64,000 nt of DNA from Palsa-965 sp044448685. Lineage in GTDB: Bacteria > Bacteroidota > Bacteroidia > Palsa-965. The stretch lies in contig JBIOHC010000011.1 in the NCBI GenBank assembly GCA_044448685.1, positions 28,996 through 92,995 of the forward strand. The letters run 5' to 3'. Positions 16,307-26,346 of the stretch are shown here, piece after piece; position 1 is the first letter of the stretch; each line of letters opens with the position of its first letter. Below the pieces are notes generated by a model. The model had not been told where the DNA came from, made no database searches, and worked only from the letters and a program-made list of their open reading frames with translations. A program made the position numbers and the translations under genes.

Positions 16307-19300
16307 TCAGTTGCCCCGCTTTATCAGTTTGGCCCTGTACATTTTTTCATTCACGACCAGGGTGACAATGTAGATGCCTGCGGGTTCGTCATCCAGATGT
16401 ATATAGACAATATTCTTTCCTTGTATGACGGGAATTTGTGTTTCGGACACGACAGCGCCACGGCAGTCCATCACACGCATCAGGGCTGTGCTGTTTTCAA
16501 ATGCAGTGAAAGTCACTTCCGACCTGTCTGTAGTCGGATTCGGTTTTAACCCGAACTGGGCATCACTGTTGTCTATATGAATTTCAGCCACTCCCGAATA
16601 AGTGGAGGTTCCATCCAGATCGGTTTGTTTAAGTCTGTAATAATATGTTCCAAGTGAAACATCCGGATCGGTCAGGGAATATTTCAAGGGGCTGGTACTG
16701 TTTCCTCCCTCAGCTTTGGATTTGACTGTTGCTCCTATTTGCTTAAAATCACTTGCGTTGTTAGACCGTTCGACGGTGAAAAAATTATTATTTGTTTCCG
16801 TAGCCGTTTCCCAGAAGACATATGCATTTTCTCCTCCCTTGTATATAGCATCAAACGAAATAAGGGTAATTGGTAGCGGAGCACAGGAACTGCTTACACT
16901 AACCGGCGCGGTAAGGGTTTGCTTTTCACCGCAGCTTCCGGTCACAACACAGGTATAAGTAATATTGGTGCCAGGAGTTACTGTAATTGCCTGTGTGGAC
17001 TGAGTCGGCACCGTACTCCAGCTATAGGAAGTGGCACCGGCAGGAGCTGTGAGTGTGGCTGAATTGCCCACGCATACAGGAGTGGCTGAAACAACAATAT
17101 CCGGAAAGGCAACTCCGCTGCCGGGGTTAATGGTATAATTACAGACATCGCCCGCAAAACCATCTATCATGATTATATAAGAATTTCCTACCACAAGATT
17201 GTTTGCACTCATGGTAAATCCACTGGTGCTTTGATAGAAAGGGGCTGCAACGGCAAAATTAGTACACCCTCCGGTAGGGTTGGTAGAAAACATTTGCATT
17301 TGAATACCTTTTGCCGGAGATTTAAAGCAGGTGCCTACTGTAACAGTTAGCGTTACTTTAGTAGAAGCAGCCGTAAATCTTACCCATGAATTATTATCTA
17401 TCCGTACATCAAACAAGGATACTCCTTCTGTAGCAGGTAGATTCGCATCTCCGGCTGCATCCACAGAACCAAAGACGCCTCCTGAATTCGCACCTCCGTT
17501 AGAGGCATGCGTTACTGGTTGCTCATTATTGGCCAGCATATTGCTGGGCCAGTCTTGGGTATAAGCTGAACTTGTGGAAGAACTATAACCATTATTAATA
17601 TCGCAAATATTAATAGCATTAGCACAGAGGTCATTGGTTGTCGTTTGAAGACATAGTCCGAATTTTCCGTTACCACAACCGAATGACCAGTAACGGATAT
17701 AATAGGTGTTGCCCGGTGTAAGGGCAGAGTTTTCTATAAAGGGCATATATACGTTATTAGCCGGAGGAGTCGGATAAATAGTAGCTGGAAGAAAACTGCC
17801 ATCATTGTCGCTGGAACAGGCTATCTGGGTCAGATTGCCGCAGGTGCCGCTATATAAAGCCATAGAAGCATCCTGGTTGGTTATGGCCCCTGGAGAGATA
17901 CCGGGTTGGGCAGTAATAGTGGTCTGCCCGGTGGCGGGTGCAACGAAACTGAACCATACATCTCCGTTACATCCTGCATGGGTGGAATATCCTCCAGACG
18001 CTCCAGACCCTCCCAGACAACTGGCAGGAACAGGAGGCTGACCAGCGACCACAGCTTCCTGTGTTGCGCCAACCGTTGTAAATGTTTCAAAATTGCAGGC
18101 CGTAGTTACAGCCGGGAAAGCAATGGCATTACAGGGGGCATCATTACTGGGCACACCGGCGGCTGCCGGACCATACACACAAATATTGAACGATTGGGTG
18201 GAACCCATATAATCACTTACCTGTACATAGTAAGTGGCACCAGAGACAAGCCCGATAGCATTAATGGTTTCAGCTACTCCTGTGCCTCCAGCATCTTCGC
18301 ATTGTATAGAGGTAAGCGAACCGCAAGCGCCTGAATAAAGTTGAATGACTGCATCCATAGTGGCAGAAGGACTCAGGGTAATAGTAGCTGTTGAATTTGA
18401 GGCCACAAAACTATACCATACATCCTGTGATCCCGAGCCGGAACATGTTCCTCCACTGGAAGTAGCTCCGGCAGTGGTTCCTGCTGTATTGACACAGGCC
18501 ACATTTTCTGTTAGGCTTGTAGCACCAGCACAATTATCATTGGCCGGAGTGGCGGGTGGGTTTGATACACAAATATTAAATGTCCCTCCTCCGGATCCTG
18601 CACCGAAGTGATACACCCTTACATAATAAGTTGTTCCAATGGTCAGGGAATAGATATCGATTGTTTCAGGTAGACCGGCACTGTTCACATCCTGACAAAC
18701 CATAGAGGTAAGGGAAGCGCAATTGCCCGACAATAATTCAACCACCGGGTCAAAGGTTCCAATGGTAGGGGTGACAAGAATTTCATGAGAAGTAGCTGTG
18801 GCCGTAAACTTATACCATACATCATCATCGGCATTTCCCACACAACCTGTAATATACGGAGTAGCTCCGGTCGTATTTCCGGAAGTGACCACACATCCAG
18901 CATTCGGTGTCAGCGTAGTGGCGGCGGCACAATCATCATTGACAACGCCAGGCGCTGTACAGGAAATATTCAGAGAATAATTTCCTGTTGCTGCTCCGCT
19001 GCCATTGACGAGTATATAATAGGTGGTACCTACCCCGGTAGGGAATGCGATATCCGATTGAAGCCCGCATGCATCATCATTTCCGTCTATGCAGGCCAGG
19101 GAACCGCAGGTACCGCTGTAAATATTTATTTTAGTATTGTAGGAAGAACCGCATAAACTGGCTGTGACATACTGCCCATTGCCGGCAAAGGAATAAAACA
19201 CTCCGGCTGCTCCAGGAGTGGTGCCGCAAAAAGCTGTCGGATCGTTGATTGTTGTAGCTGTTGCGGTACTGCCAACATAAGTATTGCCGCAGGTAACCGG

Positions 19301-19918
19301 AATAGCCCCGCTGCAGAAATCATTGGCAGGCCCTGTAGGACAGGGGTCGGAAACCCAGCTGACATCATCAATATACATGCTGTTCCCATAGTCACTCACA
19401 GCCTGAAAAATGACAAAGTTGGCAGCACCGTTAAAGCCGGCCGGAATTGTATAGGTGTATTGATACCAGGTATTGGCAACGCCGACTGCAGGAGCAGAAG
19501 TATAAAGCCTATTGACTACTCCAAGTGAAGTGGCTCCTGTCAGAGTCGCTGATGTGTTTACATACACTTGTATATAATCTGCATCGGTTGTATAAGTATA
19601 ACTATCCCTGAACATCCAAAAGCTGACCGTATGTGCAGCAGTGGAAGCACATAAACTGAAAGAAGGGGTGATAAGCGTTGCATAGTCGCCTACAGCGGCA
19701 TCATAGGAATCGAACATGGCACAGGCTGCTCCGGTATGGGCACCGGTAGTATACTGAGTCCAGTCATACGTACCAACTATAGCTGCTCCTCCCCAACCCG
19801 GAGGCCGGAAGGATGCATCAAAAGATTCTGAATAAGTGGTCTGGCTCCTCAGCACATCATTTGAAAGAAGGCAAAGAAGGACAAATAAACAGACAAGCCC
19901 TTTATCTTTCAACTTCAT
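16307..19918 (-). CDS. Giant secreted protein with repeated beta-sandwich modules and T9SS sorting domain
   Basis: The protein has 1203 residues and a signal peptide. The N-terminal 180 residues (TYSESFDASFRPPGWGG to DDVSWVSDPC) look like a cleaved-adhesin or MAM-type jelly roll. Five cysteine-containing modules of about 120-180 residues follow, each starting NDxC and containing a VWYSF or VWYKF strand and a LYSGxCGSLTxIxC strand. An Ig/PKD-like domain comes next (VVSATPVCVGNSATL), and a type A sorting domain ends at RAKLIKRGN. It should be anchored at or released from the surface by T9SS. Its ATG overlaps the stop of the small upstream gene. Confidence 0.9.
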   Translation of the reverse strand: MKLKDKGLVCLFVLLCLLSNDVLRSQTTYSESFDASFRPPGWGGAAIVGTYDWTQYTTGAHTGAACAMFDSYDAAVGDYATLITPSFSLCASTAAHTVSFWMFRDSYTYTTDADYIQVYVNTSATLTGATSLGVVNRLYTSAPAVGVANTWYQYTYTIPAGFNGAANFVIFQAVSDYGNSMYIDDVSWVSDPCPTGPANDFCSGAIPVTCGNTYVGSTATATTINDPTAFCGTTPGAAGVFYSFAGNGQYVTASLCGSSYNTKINIYSGTCGSLACIDGNDDACGLQSDIAFPTGVGTTYYILVNGSGAATGNYSLNISCTAPGVVNDDCAAATTLTPNAGCVVTSGNTTGATPYITGCVGNADDDVWYKFTATATSHEILVTPTIGTFDPVVELLSGNCASLTSMVCQDVNSAGLPETIDIYSLTIGTTYYVRVYHFGAGSGGGTFNICVSNPPATPANDNCAGATSLTENVACVNTAGTTAGATSSGGTCSGSGSQDVWYSFVASNSTATITLSPSATMDAVIQLYSGACGSLTSIQCEDAGGTGVAETINAIGLVSGATYYVQVSDYMGSTQSFNICVYGPAAAGVPSNDAPCNAIAFPAVTTACNFETFTTVGATQEAVVAGQPPVPASCLGGSGASGGYSTHAGCNGDVWFSFVAPATGQTTITAQPGISPGAITNQDASMALYSGTCGNLTQIACSSDNDGSFLPATIYPTPPANNVYMPFIENSALTPGNTYYIRYWSFGCGNGKFGLCLQTTTNDLCANAINICDINNGYSSSTSSAYTQDWPSNMLANNEQPVTHASNGGANSGGVFGSVDAAGDANLPATEGVSLFDVRIDNNSWVRFTAASTKVTLTVTVGTCFKSPAKGIQMQMFSTNPTGGCTNFAVAAPFYQSTSGFTMSANNLVVGNSYIIMIDGFAGDVCNYTINPGSGVAFPDIVVSATPVCVGNSATLTAPAGATSYSWSTVPTQSTQAITVTPGTNITYTCVVTGSCGEKQTLTAPVSVSSSCAPLPITLISFDAIYKGGENAYVFWETATETNNNFFTVERSNNASDFKQIGATVKSKAEGGNSTSPLKYSLTDPDVSLGTYYYRLKQTDLDGTSTYSGVAEIHIDNSDAQFGLKPNPTTDRSEVTFTAFENSTALMRVMDCRGAVVSETQIPVIQGKNIVYIHLDDEPAGIYIVTLVVNEKMYRAKLIKRGN

Positions 19919-20292
19919 TTATCGGAAATGTATTCGGTAAGATCGAGTGGCTCGAAACCATGATTTATAATAATAACCTTCAGTTTTGCTGCATCAAATG
20001 TATTACGGGCCTCAGGATCCGGAAAATTCTCTACCACAAGGAGTGTGATTTCGGCATGTTTGTTTTCCGGTTTAAATCTGGCTTTAAAATGAGCGACTTC
20101 CGGAAGCTTTAAATAGATCTCTGCTGCAAGTGAATCAACCTGTTCCAATGAGCTGGCACCTGTAAAAGAATAATGAACGATTGTTCGGGTTTGACGCGCA
20201 TAAGCAGACCCTCCTTTATGTTGGGCTTTTAAACCTGTACAAAACAAAAACAGGCAGAGACAGAAAAGCAAACGGCAGCGTTTGTACGACAT
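19915..20292 (-). CDS. Small secreted protein of unknown function, partner of the 1203-residue T9SS protein
   Basis: The start is taken at the ATG at 20292, which opens a signal peptide (MSYKRCRLLFCLCLFLFCTGLKAQ); an in-frame start 20 codons upstream would bury it. The mature part of about 100 residues has a mixed alpha-beta look (VHYSFTGASSLEQVDSLAAEI, HAEITLLVVENFPDPEA, KLKVIIINHGFEP). That is reminiscent of heavy-metal-associated or transport-like ferredoxin folds, but without the CxxC motif. Its TGA overlaps the ATG of the giant protein downstream, implying coupled expression. Confidence 0.72.
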   Translation of the reverse strand: MSYKRCRLLFCLCLFLFCTGLKAQHKGGSAYARQTRTIVHYSFTGASSLEQVDSLAAEIYLKLPEVAHFKARFKPENKHAEITLLVVENFPDPEARNTFDAAKLKVIIINHGFEPLDLTEYISDK

Positions 20293-20522
20293 CACGTAAA
20301 ATGATTTAGTCAACAACACACCTGGTCCTACAAGGATGGGAAAACCAGGCAAAGTTTTGCAACCTTATTCAGGATGAAAAACCAAGTACTGAACAATAAA
20401 ATGTGTGTCTAAATGAGTAGTTACAGGAAAAGTAGTGGAAGTTTCCTGACAAATCAAGGAAAGTTCAGAGTTTAACACAAATTTGATCCTGATTCTATTG
20501 AAACTCAATAGGAAGTTTTGCC

Positions 20523-21728
20523 TCAGGCGGCTGGAACTGTATCAGACCCGAAAATAGAGGCATAAATATGACGGGAAGGGAAGGAAGAGAAGATGGGGAG
20601 ATTGGCTTGTTTCAGGGGTCTTTCCTTCTGGCAATAGGTAATAAAATCCTCCGCATTCCGGATGACTGATAAAACCTTGTGCTCCTGAAGATAGCGTGCA
20701 TCGGGCAGGAGGGGCAGACGGGGACCGCTCACAAGCGGTATGCCGAAAAATGCCGCTTCGAGTGAATTATGATTTCCGTTTTTAAAACCTCCTCCTATCC
20801 AGGCCAGATCGGCACAGGCATAATAGTGAAACAAATGTCCCATGACCGGAATTATTTCCACCAGATGCCCTACTTTACGTGCGTTCAGAATAGACGATAA
20901 AACAGATTTGCTATCCGGTCTGTTAGGGATTAACAGAATCGTCCAATGCTCAGCCAGACCGGTGTTCTTTTCAAGTGCCTGAGCAAGTATTTCGGTATCA
21001 TCTGTATACGCATTTCCAATCAAAAGTATTTTCTTCCCGGGTTTTCTCAATACTGTCCTCAATAATTTAATTTCCAAATGTTCTGCCTCCGAACGCTGAC
21101 GAATCCTGTCAATTCGGGTGTCGCCGGTAGAAACCCCATTGCTAACATCTTGCGGCACTTCCCCGGCAAAGAATACCCGACGGCAGAGACGGAACACAAT
21201 AGCTCTGTAAGTACGGGTGATAAAGCCATGATTGCTGCGGGGAACAACATTGATGACATAGAGTGGACAATAAAGCTGGGCTGCCAGTATGAATCCGGGC
21301 CATAATTCATGTTTACTTATTATACATGCTTCCGGTCTGGAAATACGAAAAAGATGTTTCCAGGTGAAAAAATAATCGAAAGGTGTAAGGGCTGAATGAT
21401 GAAAGCCAAGTTTATGCGCATGTTCCAGCCCGTTTAAAGAGTGGAAGAGGATAAAAGATTGTTTGCCTTGTTTTTCAAAAAGGGTGAGCAAGGGAATAAG
21501 CTGTTCGAATTCACCTATGGAGGAACAAAAGAAATAGGTATAGTTTTTTCCTGTGTGACGGTGAAAAATTGTTTCCAGTTCTTTCGCGGCAGAACGTGAA
21601 TACATATAGCCCCGGAGTTTGGTGGAGAAAAAACCAAGCAGGTATACGCATGTAAGCACGGGTATGGCTAACAGGTCGTACGACAATCCATATGTGTGGG
21701 ATACAATTTTTTTTATCAAGCCTTGCAC
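20523..21728 (-). CDS. waaA: 3-deoxy-D-manno-octulosonic acid (Kdo) transferase
   Basis: The protein has 401 residues with an N-terminal membrane segment, the usual size and layout of WaaA/KdtA. Recognisable motifs are SSIGEFEQLIPLL, SKHELWPGFI (matching the TELWPN motif), STGDTRIDRI, LLIPNRPDS and NHNSLEAAFFGIPLVSGPRL. It transfers Kdo from CMP-Kdo to lipid A precursors at the inner face of the inner membrane. The start is a GTG that overlaps the end of the GT9 gene by 13 bp, so the two are coupled. The EFE and HELW variants are divergent but typical of Bacteroidota. Confidence 0.9.
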   Translation of the reverse strand: MQGLIKKIVSHTYGLSYDLLAIPVLTCVYLLGFFSTKLRGYMYSRSAAKELETIFHRHTGKNYTYFFCSSIGEFEQLIPLLTLFEKQGKQSFILFHSLNGLEHAHKLGFHHSALTPFDYFFTWKHLFRISRPEACIISKHELWPGFILAAQLYCPLYVINVVPRSNHGFITRTYRAIVFRLCRRVFFAGEVPQDVSNGVSTGDTRIDRIRQRSEAEHLEIKLLRTVLRKPGKKILLIGNAYTDDTEILAQALEKNTGLAEHWTILLIPNRPDSKSVLSSILNARKVGHLVEIIPVMGHLFHYYACADLAWIGGGFKNGNHNSLEAAFFGIPLVSGPRLPLLPDARYLQEHKVLSVIRNAEDFITYCQKERPLKQANLPIFSSFPSRHIYASIFGSDTVPAA

Positions 21729-22750
21729 AATAAATTCATGTGTTCAAAAACAGGTTCGAGCGGTATGGCATTAAAACACTTGAAATCCTGGTAGTGACAA
21801 ACTGCATTACCATCCTTGGTGCATGGTCTGCATCCGAGTGTAACGGAAAAAATGCGGCTTTGGGCATGGTGCAAACGGTATCCATACCGTTCATCGGTGG
21901 GCCCGAAAAAAACAAGAGCCGGAGTGCCGACACTTTCACTGAGGTGAGCAAGTCCGGAATCATTCCCCATTGAAAACATAGCGGAGGCAAGAATAAGCCC
22001 GGCTTCTGCGAGGCTTGTCTTACCGCACAGATTATGATAAAGCCCTTTACCAGGATATTTATCTGCAAGGGCCTGAGCTTCGGTGTACTTATTTCCGTCA
22101 CCCAGAAAATAAACTTCATCAGCCAGTTCTTCATCCCTTATATAACGCAGGATTTCCTCTGTTTTGTATAAAGGCAGTTCTTTTGCCGGATAAGATGACC
22201 CCAGACAAAGTGCAATGCTTCTCTTTTTGCTGGAAATGAGGGGGATAGAGGGGGTGAAACGGGCCGGATCAATATCCTTACCCATTTTTTGAAGGGCAAA
22301 GCTTACACAATCTGCGAAAGCCCGGTACCGGTTTGGGAGATCCCCGGGAAACAATTCAAGACTGCTGTTCCTTCCCCTTATTCTGCTTTGCCAAACAAGT
22401 ATTGTTCTTTGAAAGCTTTGCTTTTTCCAGCTAAAATATGGACAATGAAAATGAATGGCAGTCCAGCGGCCCAGCAAAAAAGTGCGAAGAGATTTCTGCA
22501 GATCAATCACTACATCATAGGAGGTAGCAGCCTCCTTTATGATTCTACGATGTTCCTGAAAAGATTGATCGGATGCTATTTCATGTGTATGAACAAAAGG
22601 GAAGGAATGCTGAACAAGTTCCAGCATATTCTTACGTCCGAACCAGTGAATCTCGGCCAGTGGTTCGGCTTGTCTGATCATATCAATAGCTACCGTAGCA
22701 AGTACTACATCTCCCACTCCGGCAGTACGAAACAGGGCTACGGAATACAC
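21716..22750 (-). CDS. Glycosyltransferase family 9 (ADP-heptose:LPS heptosyltransferase-like)
   Basis: The protein has 344 residues with the GT9 layout: an N-terminal Rossmann half beginning FRTAGVGDVVLATVA, then WFGRKNMLELV, and a C-terminal donor-binding half with CLGSSYPAKELPLYK and MGNDSGLAHLSESVGTPALVFFGPT. The acidic and serine residues of NDSG are the nucleotide-sugar site. It should add a heptose or similar sugar to the LPS inner core next to the Kdo added by the downstream gene. It begins at GTG, inside the last 13 bp of the SprB-repeat gene. Confidence 0.88.
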   Translation of the reverse strand: MYSVALFRTAGVGDVVLATVAIDMIRQAEPLAEIHWFGRKNMLELVQHSFPFVHTHEIASDQSFQEHRRIIKEAATSYDVVIDLQKSLRTFLLGRWTAIHFHCPYFSWKKQSFQRTILVWQSRIRGRNSSLELFPGDLPNRYRAFADCVSFALQKMGKDIDPARFTPSIPLISSKKRSIALCLGSSYPAKELPLYKTEEILRYIRDEELADEVYFLGDGNKYTEAQALADKYPGKGLYHNLCGKTSLAEAGLILASAMFSMGNDSGLAHLSESVGTPALVFFGPTDERYGYRLHHAQSRIFSVTLGCRPCTKDGNAVCHYQDFKCFNAIPLEPVFEHMNLLCKA

Positions 22751-25700
22751 ACTATTTTTTCCGTATAGATGATTCCCCCCATAGTCATACGTAGTATATA
22801 TGTTCCCTGGCCAAGATGATGCTCAGAAGTCTTCAGTAGATAGCTATGGTCTCCGCTGTCTTCCCGGTTGTGCAGAATCGAAACAAGACGCTCTCCAAGC
22901 AGGTTATAAACTTCTATACTCACATCACCCGGACTCTGTAAGGAATAGTTTACAGTAAGCCCGTCATTGAATGGATTTGGTGATACACGCAGGGAATGGG
23001 TCGGGGTTGAATATGGTATAATACCGGTACCGAGTGTTGAGTCAGGACGTATATGAGCCGAATCGACTCTATAATCCAGATTTTTGTACATCTCCGTTGT
23101 GATAATCGTACGTAAATACTGACGCGTCATTCCAAGACCCGGTATGTCAACCCAGATAGCATAATTTCCGGCAGGTACATTTCCGAAATGGTATTTACCG
23201 GTGGTATCTGTCGTTGTATGTGCAACTACAATTCCTCCCGGATGCTGCTCCAGGTTTACATCCAGCCCTGGAATAGGGTCACCCGGCGCCTGTACCCCCG
23301 GATTGGTGATGAAGTGACGGGGTACATAACCGTTACCTGCAATGACAAATCCGGCCAGGGTACCGCCACCTGTTGTGGGGGCAAGTTCATACATTACAAT
23401 ATTGGCTGTGTCAATAGTTCCGCAAGGGGCATTGACAATTGCTGCACTGTCCCACATCACAGCATGCTTGCTGTATGTTTTAAATACATTCGGATAAGTG
23501 ACCTTGTTGGCAACAGCATAAACAAGAAGCTTGGTGCCGATAGAGTTTATGAATTTGTATTTGCCATTGGAAATAGCAACACTGTCCACAATATGCTGAC
23601 GTTTGAGTATAGAGTCATACTGGACAAGATACGCCCAGCCAGAATTGATATTTCCGGAAACAGGTGCGGTGACTGTTCCGCTGATGGTAGGGGATATAAG
23701 CGCCCCTACAGTTGCAGGTCCGCTGACAGTACAACCGTGCGCATCCGTCAGGCTGCAGGTATAGGTGCCTGAACAGACATTGCTTACAACAGCAGTGCTT
23801 TGGTTGCCCGGCATCCATGAATAGCTATAAGGTGTCGTTCCTCCGGCCGTTGCTCCGCTCATAGAACCGGTGCATACGCCTCCGCATGACGTATTGACTG
23901 TAGTTATAGTATTTGTCAGTACAGCAGGTTGTGTAATGGTAGCTCCGACTACGGTACCACATCCGTTTGCATCATTAACAAAACAGGTATAGGTTCCTGC
24001 ACAAAGGCCGGAAGCACTGGCTCCGGTTCCGCCTGAAGGAGACCAGGAATAGACGTAGGGAGCTGTTCCTCCGCTTGCCGTCATAGCCGAACTTCCGTTA
24101 CAAAGGCCGTTACATGTGACATCCGCATTGGTAACATTACCGATAAGTGGAGCAGGATTCGTAAGAGTTACAGTAAAGGTGTAGAAACACCCTGCCATAT
24201 CCGTTACCTTACAAGTATAAGTCAATGCGGATAAGCCCATCGCAGTATAAGAAGTGCCTCCTGAAGGAGTCCAGCTGTATGTATAATTTGATGCTCCGCC
24301 AGAAGCTGAAATAGTGGCGGTTCCAGTATTGCCTCCGTAACAAACCGGATTAACACTGGTAAAGGTAGCCGTGATTGCAGTATGCTGCGTAATTGTTGTT
24401 GTTACTGCTTTGGTACAACCTTGTGCATCGCCGATCGTACATGTATAGGTTCCTGCTGAAAGTCCGCTTGCTGTCGTTGACGTGCCGCCACTTGGTGTCC
24501 AGTTGTACACATAGGATGGTGTTCCTCCCGAAGCGGTAATCGTTGCAGAACCGGTGCTGCCCCCGTTACAGGCAACATTCACCGTGGAGATAGTACCTGC
24601 TAAAACAGGAGGATCAACCAGTGTTGCCGTTGCATTGGCCATACACCCGTTTGCATCCTTTACCAGCACGGTATAAGTGCCGGCAGCCAGACTGCTGGCT
24701 GTTGATGCTGTGCCGCCGCTGGGCGACCAGGAATAAGTATAAGGAGCTGTGCCCCCGGTTACAGTAGAAGAACAGGCTCCACTGGCTGTTCCATAACAGG
24801 TGATATTGGAAGGAGAGGTTGTAACACTTGGCGCACCTGTGTTGGTTACAGTGATGGTCGTAGATTTTATACATCCGTAATTATCTGTTACAGTAGCTGT
24901 ATACGTCCCGTAAGGAACAGCTGTAACAGAAGCGGTAGACGAAGCTACCGGCGACCAGGAATAAGTATACGGAGAAGTTCCACCCGCCACATTTCCGAGG
25001 GATGCAGATCCGTTGGAATTACCGCAGGTGGCCTGGGTCATGGAAGGGGCAAAAACGATAGGGCCGGGTTGTGAAATAGTTCCGGTAGTGTTGGTCGGAC
25101 ACCCATGGGAATCTTTAATGGCACAGGTATAAGTACCGGCCCCAAGACCGGAAGCGGTGACGGCTGTTCCACCGGAAGGGGACCATGAATATGTATATGG
25201 ACTGGTACCACCACTTGGCATAACGGTGAGTGTGCCGGTATTGCCTCCGTTGCAAAGTACATTCATCTGGCTGGAAACATAGGCACTCAGTGGAGCGGGA
25301 GAACTGATACTGAGTGTTTCAGGAGTGGCATAACATCCATTTGCATCGTTGATGAAACAGGTATAGGTGCCCATACCAAGGTTGGAAGCTGTAGGAGCTG
25401 TGCTCCCTGTTGAATTCCATGAATAACTGTAAGGTGCTGTTCCTCCTGACGGTACAATTGTTCCCGATCCGTCACTGGTTCCATAGCAGCTGCAATTAGT
25501 CTGATTAACAGTATAGGTAAGGGCCGTAGCAGGCTGGGTAATCGTTACACTGGCTGTTGCAGGGCACCCCATCCCGTCATTGACATGGCAGGTATAGGTG
25601 CCTGGAGCAAGTCCGGTGGCCGAAGGGTTCGCGCCTCCTGAAGGAGACCAGGAATAGGAAAAGGAGTTATCCCCGCCTGATGCGGTTGCATTAGCCGTAC

Positions 25701-26280
25701 CATTTGCGTATCCTGTGCAGGTTACATTTGTTGAAGTGGCTGTGGCCACCACTTGTGCCGGATTGGTAACACTGCCTGTCTGAGAAGCAGCACACCCGTT
25801 TGCATCGGTCACATGTAAAGTATAATTCCCGGCAGGAATATTGGATAATACACTGCTTGTGCCGGCTACCGGAGACCAACTGTATGTATAAGGACCAGTT
25901 CCCCCGCTTACTGTCGCATATTCTGATCCTGTAGAGGCTCCGAAACACCCCGGGCTGCTTGGAAACATACTGATGGTAAATGCAGAAGGGGCTGTTACAG
26001 TAATGGTTTTACTCTGACTAAGTCCGGTATAGTCTGTTACCTTGACCGTATAGGTACCGGCACATAAGCCGGTAGCCGAAGAGCCTGTGCCACCCGAAGG
26101 AGACCAGGAATAGGTATACGGTGTTGTTCCACCCGACACAACAGTGGTTCCGCCCCCGTTACAGGATCCGGGACAGGTGCAATTGACGGCAGTGGCAGTG
26201 ACATTTGGGCCCTGGGCATAGAAGCCGGTTAAACTCAGAATCAGGAATAAGAGCGTGCTGAAGGAGTAGCGTGTTTTCAT
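22738..26280 (-). CDS. SprB-repeat surface protein with T9SS sorting domain
   Basis: The protein has 1180 residues and a signal peptide. About eleven SprB-type repeats of roughly 75-80 residues follow, each with a cysteine strand (VxCxGxxxG), SGGTxPYTYSWSPSGG and LxAGTYTCTVxDANGC. Residues of roughly 850-1080 form a carboxypeptidase-regulatory or prealbumin-like beta segment (HTTTDTTGKYHFGNVPAGNYAIWV). A type A T9SS sorting domain ends the chain (RVSPNPFNDGLTVNYS to YILRMTMGGIIYTEKIV). SprB repeats occur in mobile gliding adhesins and many adhesive surface proteins. It shares a 13-bp overlap with GT9, joining an adhesin with LPS core genes in one transcript. Confidence 0.92.
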   Translation of the reverse strand: MKTRYSFSTLLFLILSLTGFYAQGPNVTATAVNCTCPGSCNGGGTTVVSGGTTPYTYSWSPSGGTGSSATGLCAGTYTVKVTDYTGLSQSKTITVTAPSAFTISMFPSSPGCFGASTGSEYATVSGGTGPYTYSWSPVAGTSSVLSNIPAGNYTLHVTDANGCAASQTGSVTNPAQVVATATSTNVTCTGYANGTANATASGGDNSFSYSWSPSGGANPSATGLAPGTYTCHVNDGMGCPATASVTITQPATALTYTVNQTNCSCYGTSDGSGTIVPSGGTAPYSYSWNSTGSTAPTASNLGMGTYTCFINDANGCYATPETLSISSPAPLSAYVSSQMNVLCNGGNTGTLTVMPSGGTSPYTYSWSPSGGTAVTASGLGAGTYTCAIKDSHGCPTNTTGTISQPGPIVFAPSMTQATCGNSNGSASLGNVAGGTSPYTYSWSPVASSTASVTAVPYGTYTATVTDNYGCIKSTTITVTNTGAPSVTTSPSNITCYGTASGACSSTVTGGTAPYTYSWSPSGGTASTASSLAAGTYTVLVKDANGCMANATATLVDPPVLAGTISTVNVACNGGSTGSATITASGGTPSYVYNWTPSGGTSTTASGLSAGTYTCTIGDAQGCTKAVTTTITQHTAITATFTSVNPVCYGGNTGTATISASGGASNYTYSWTPSGGTSYTAMGLSALTYTCKVTDMAGCFYTFTVTLTNPAPLIGNVTNADVTCNGLCNGSSAMTASGGTAPYVYSWSPSGGTGASASGLCAGTYTCFVNDANGCGTVVGATITQPAVLTNTITTVNTSCGGVCTGSMSGATAGGTTPYSYSWMPGNQSTAVVSNVCSGTYTCSLTDAHGCTVSGPATVGALISPTISGTVTAPVSGNINSGWAYLVQYDSILKRQHIVDSVAISNGKYKFINSIGTKLLVYAVANKVTYPNVFKTYSKHAVMWDSAAIVNAPCGTIDTANIVMYELAPTTGGGTLAGFVIAGNGYVPRHFITNPGVQAPGDPIPGLDVNLEQHPGGIVVAHTTTDTTGKYHFGNVPAGNYAIWVDIPGLGMTRQYLRTIITTEMYKNLDYRVDSAHIRPDSTLGTGIIPYSTPTHSLRVSPNPFNDGLTVNYSLQSPGDVSIEVYNLLGERLVSILHNREDSGDHSYLLKTSEHHLGQGTYILRMTMGGIIYTEKIVCIP

Positions 26281-26346
26281 GAATATGTATTTGGAGAAAA
26301 GCAGTATCGGGAATTTTATATTTCAAAGAATAAATATAGGAAAAAT

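Noticed and set aside
21755..21770. GTTCGA-containing stretch as a possible tRNA T-arm
   Set aside because: No acceptor or anticodon arm around it. I found no tRNA in the window.
22738..26280. Regular GC-rich repeats as a CRISPR or DNA repeat array
   Set aside because: They are the SprB protein repeats in frame, with degenerate third positions, not a separate DNA element.
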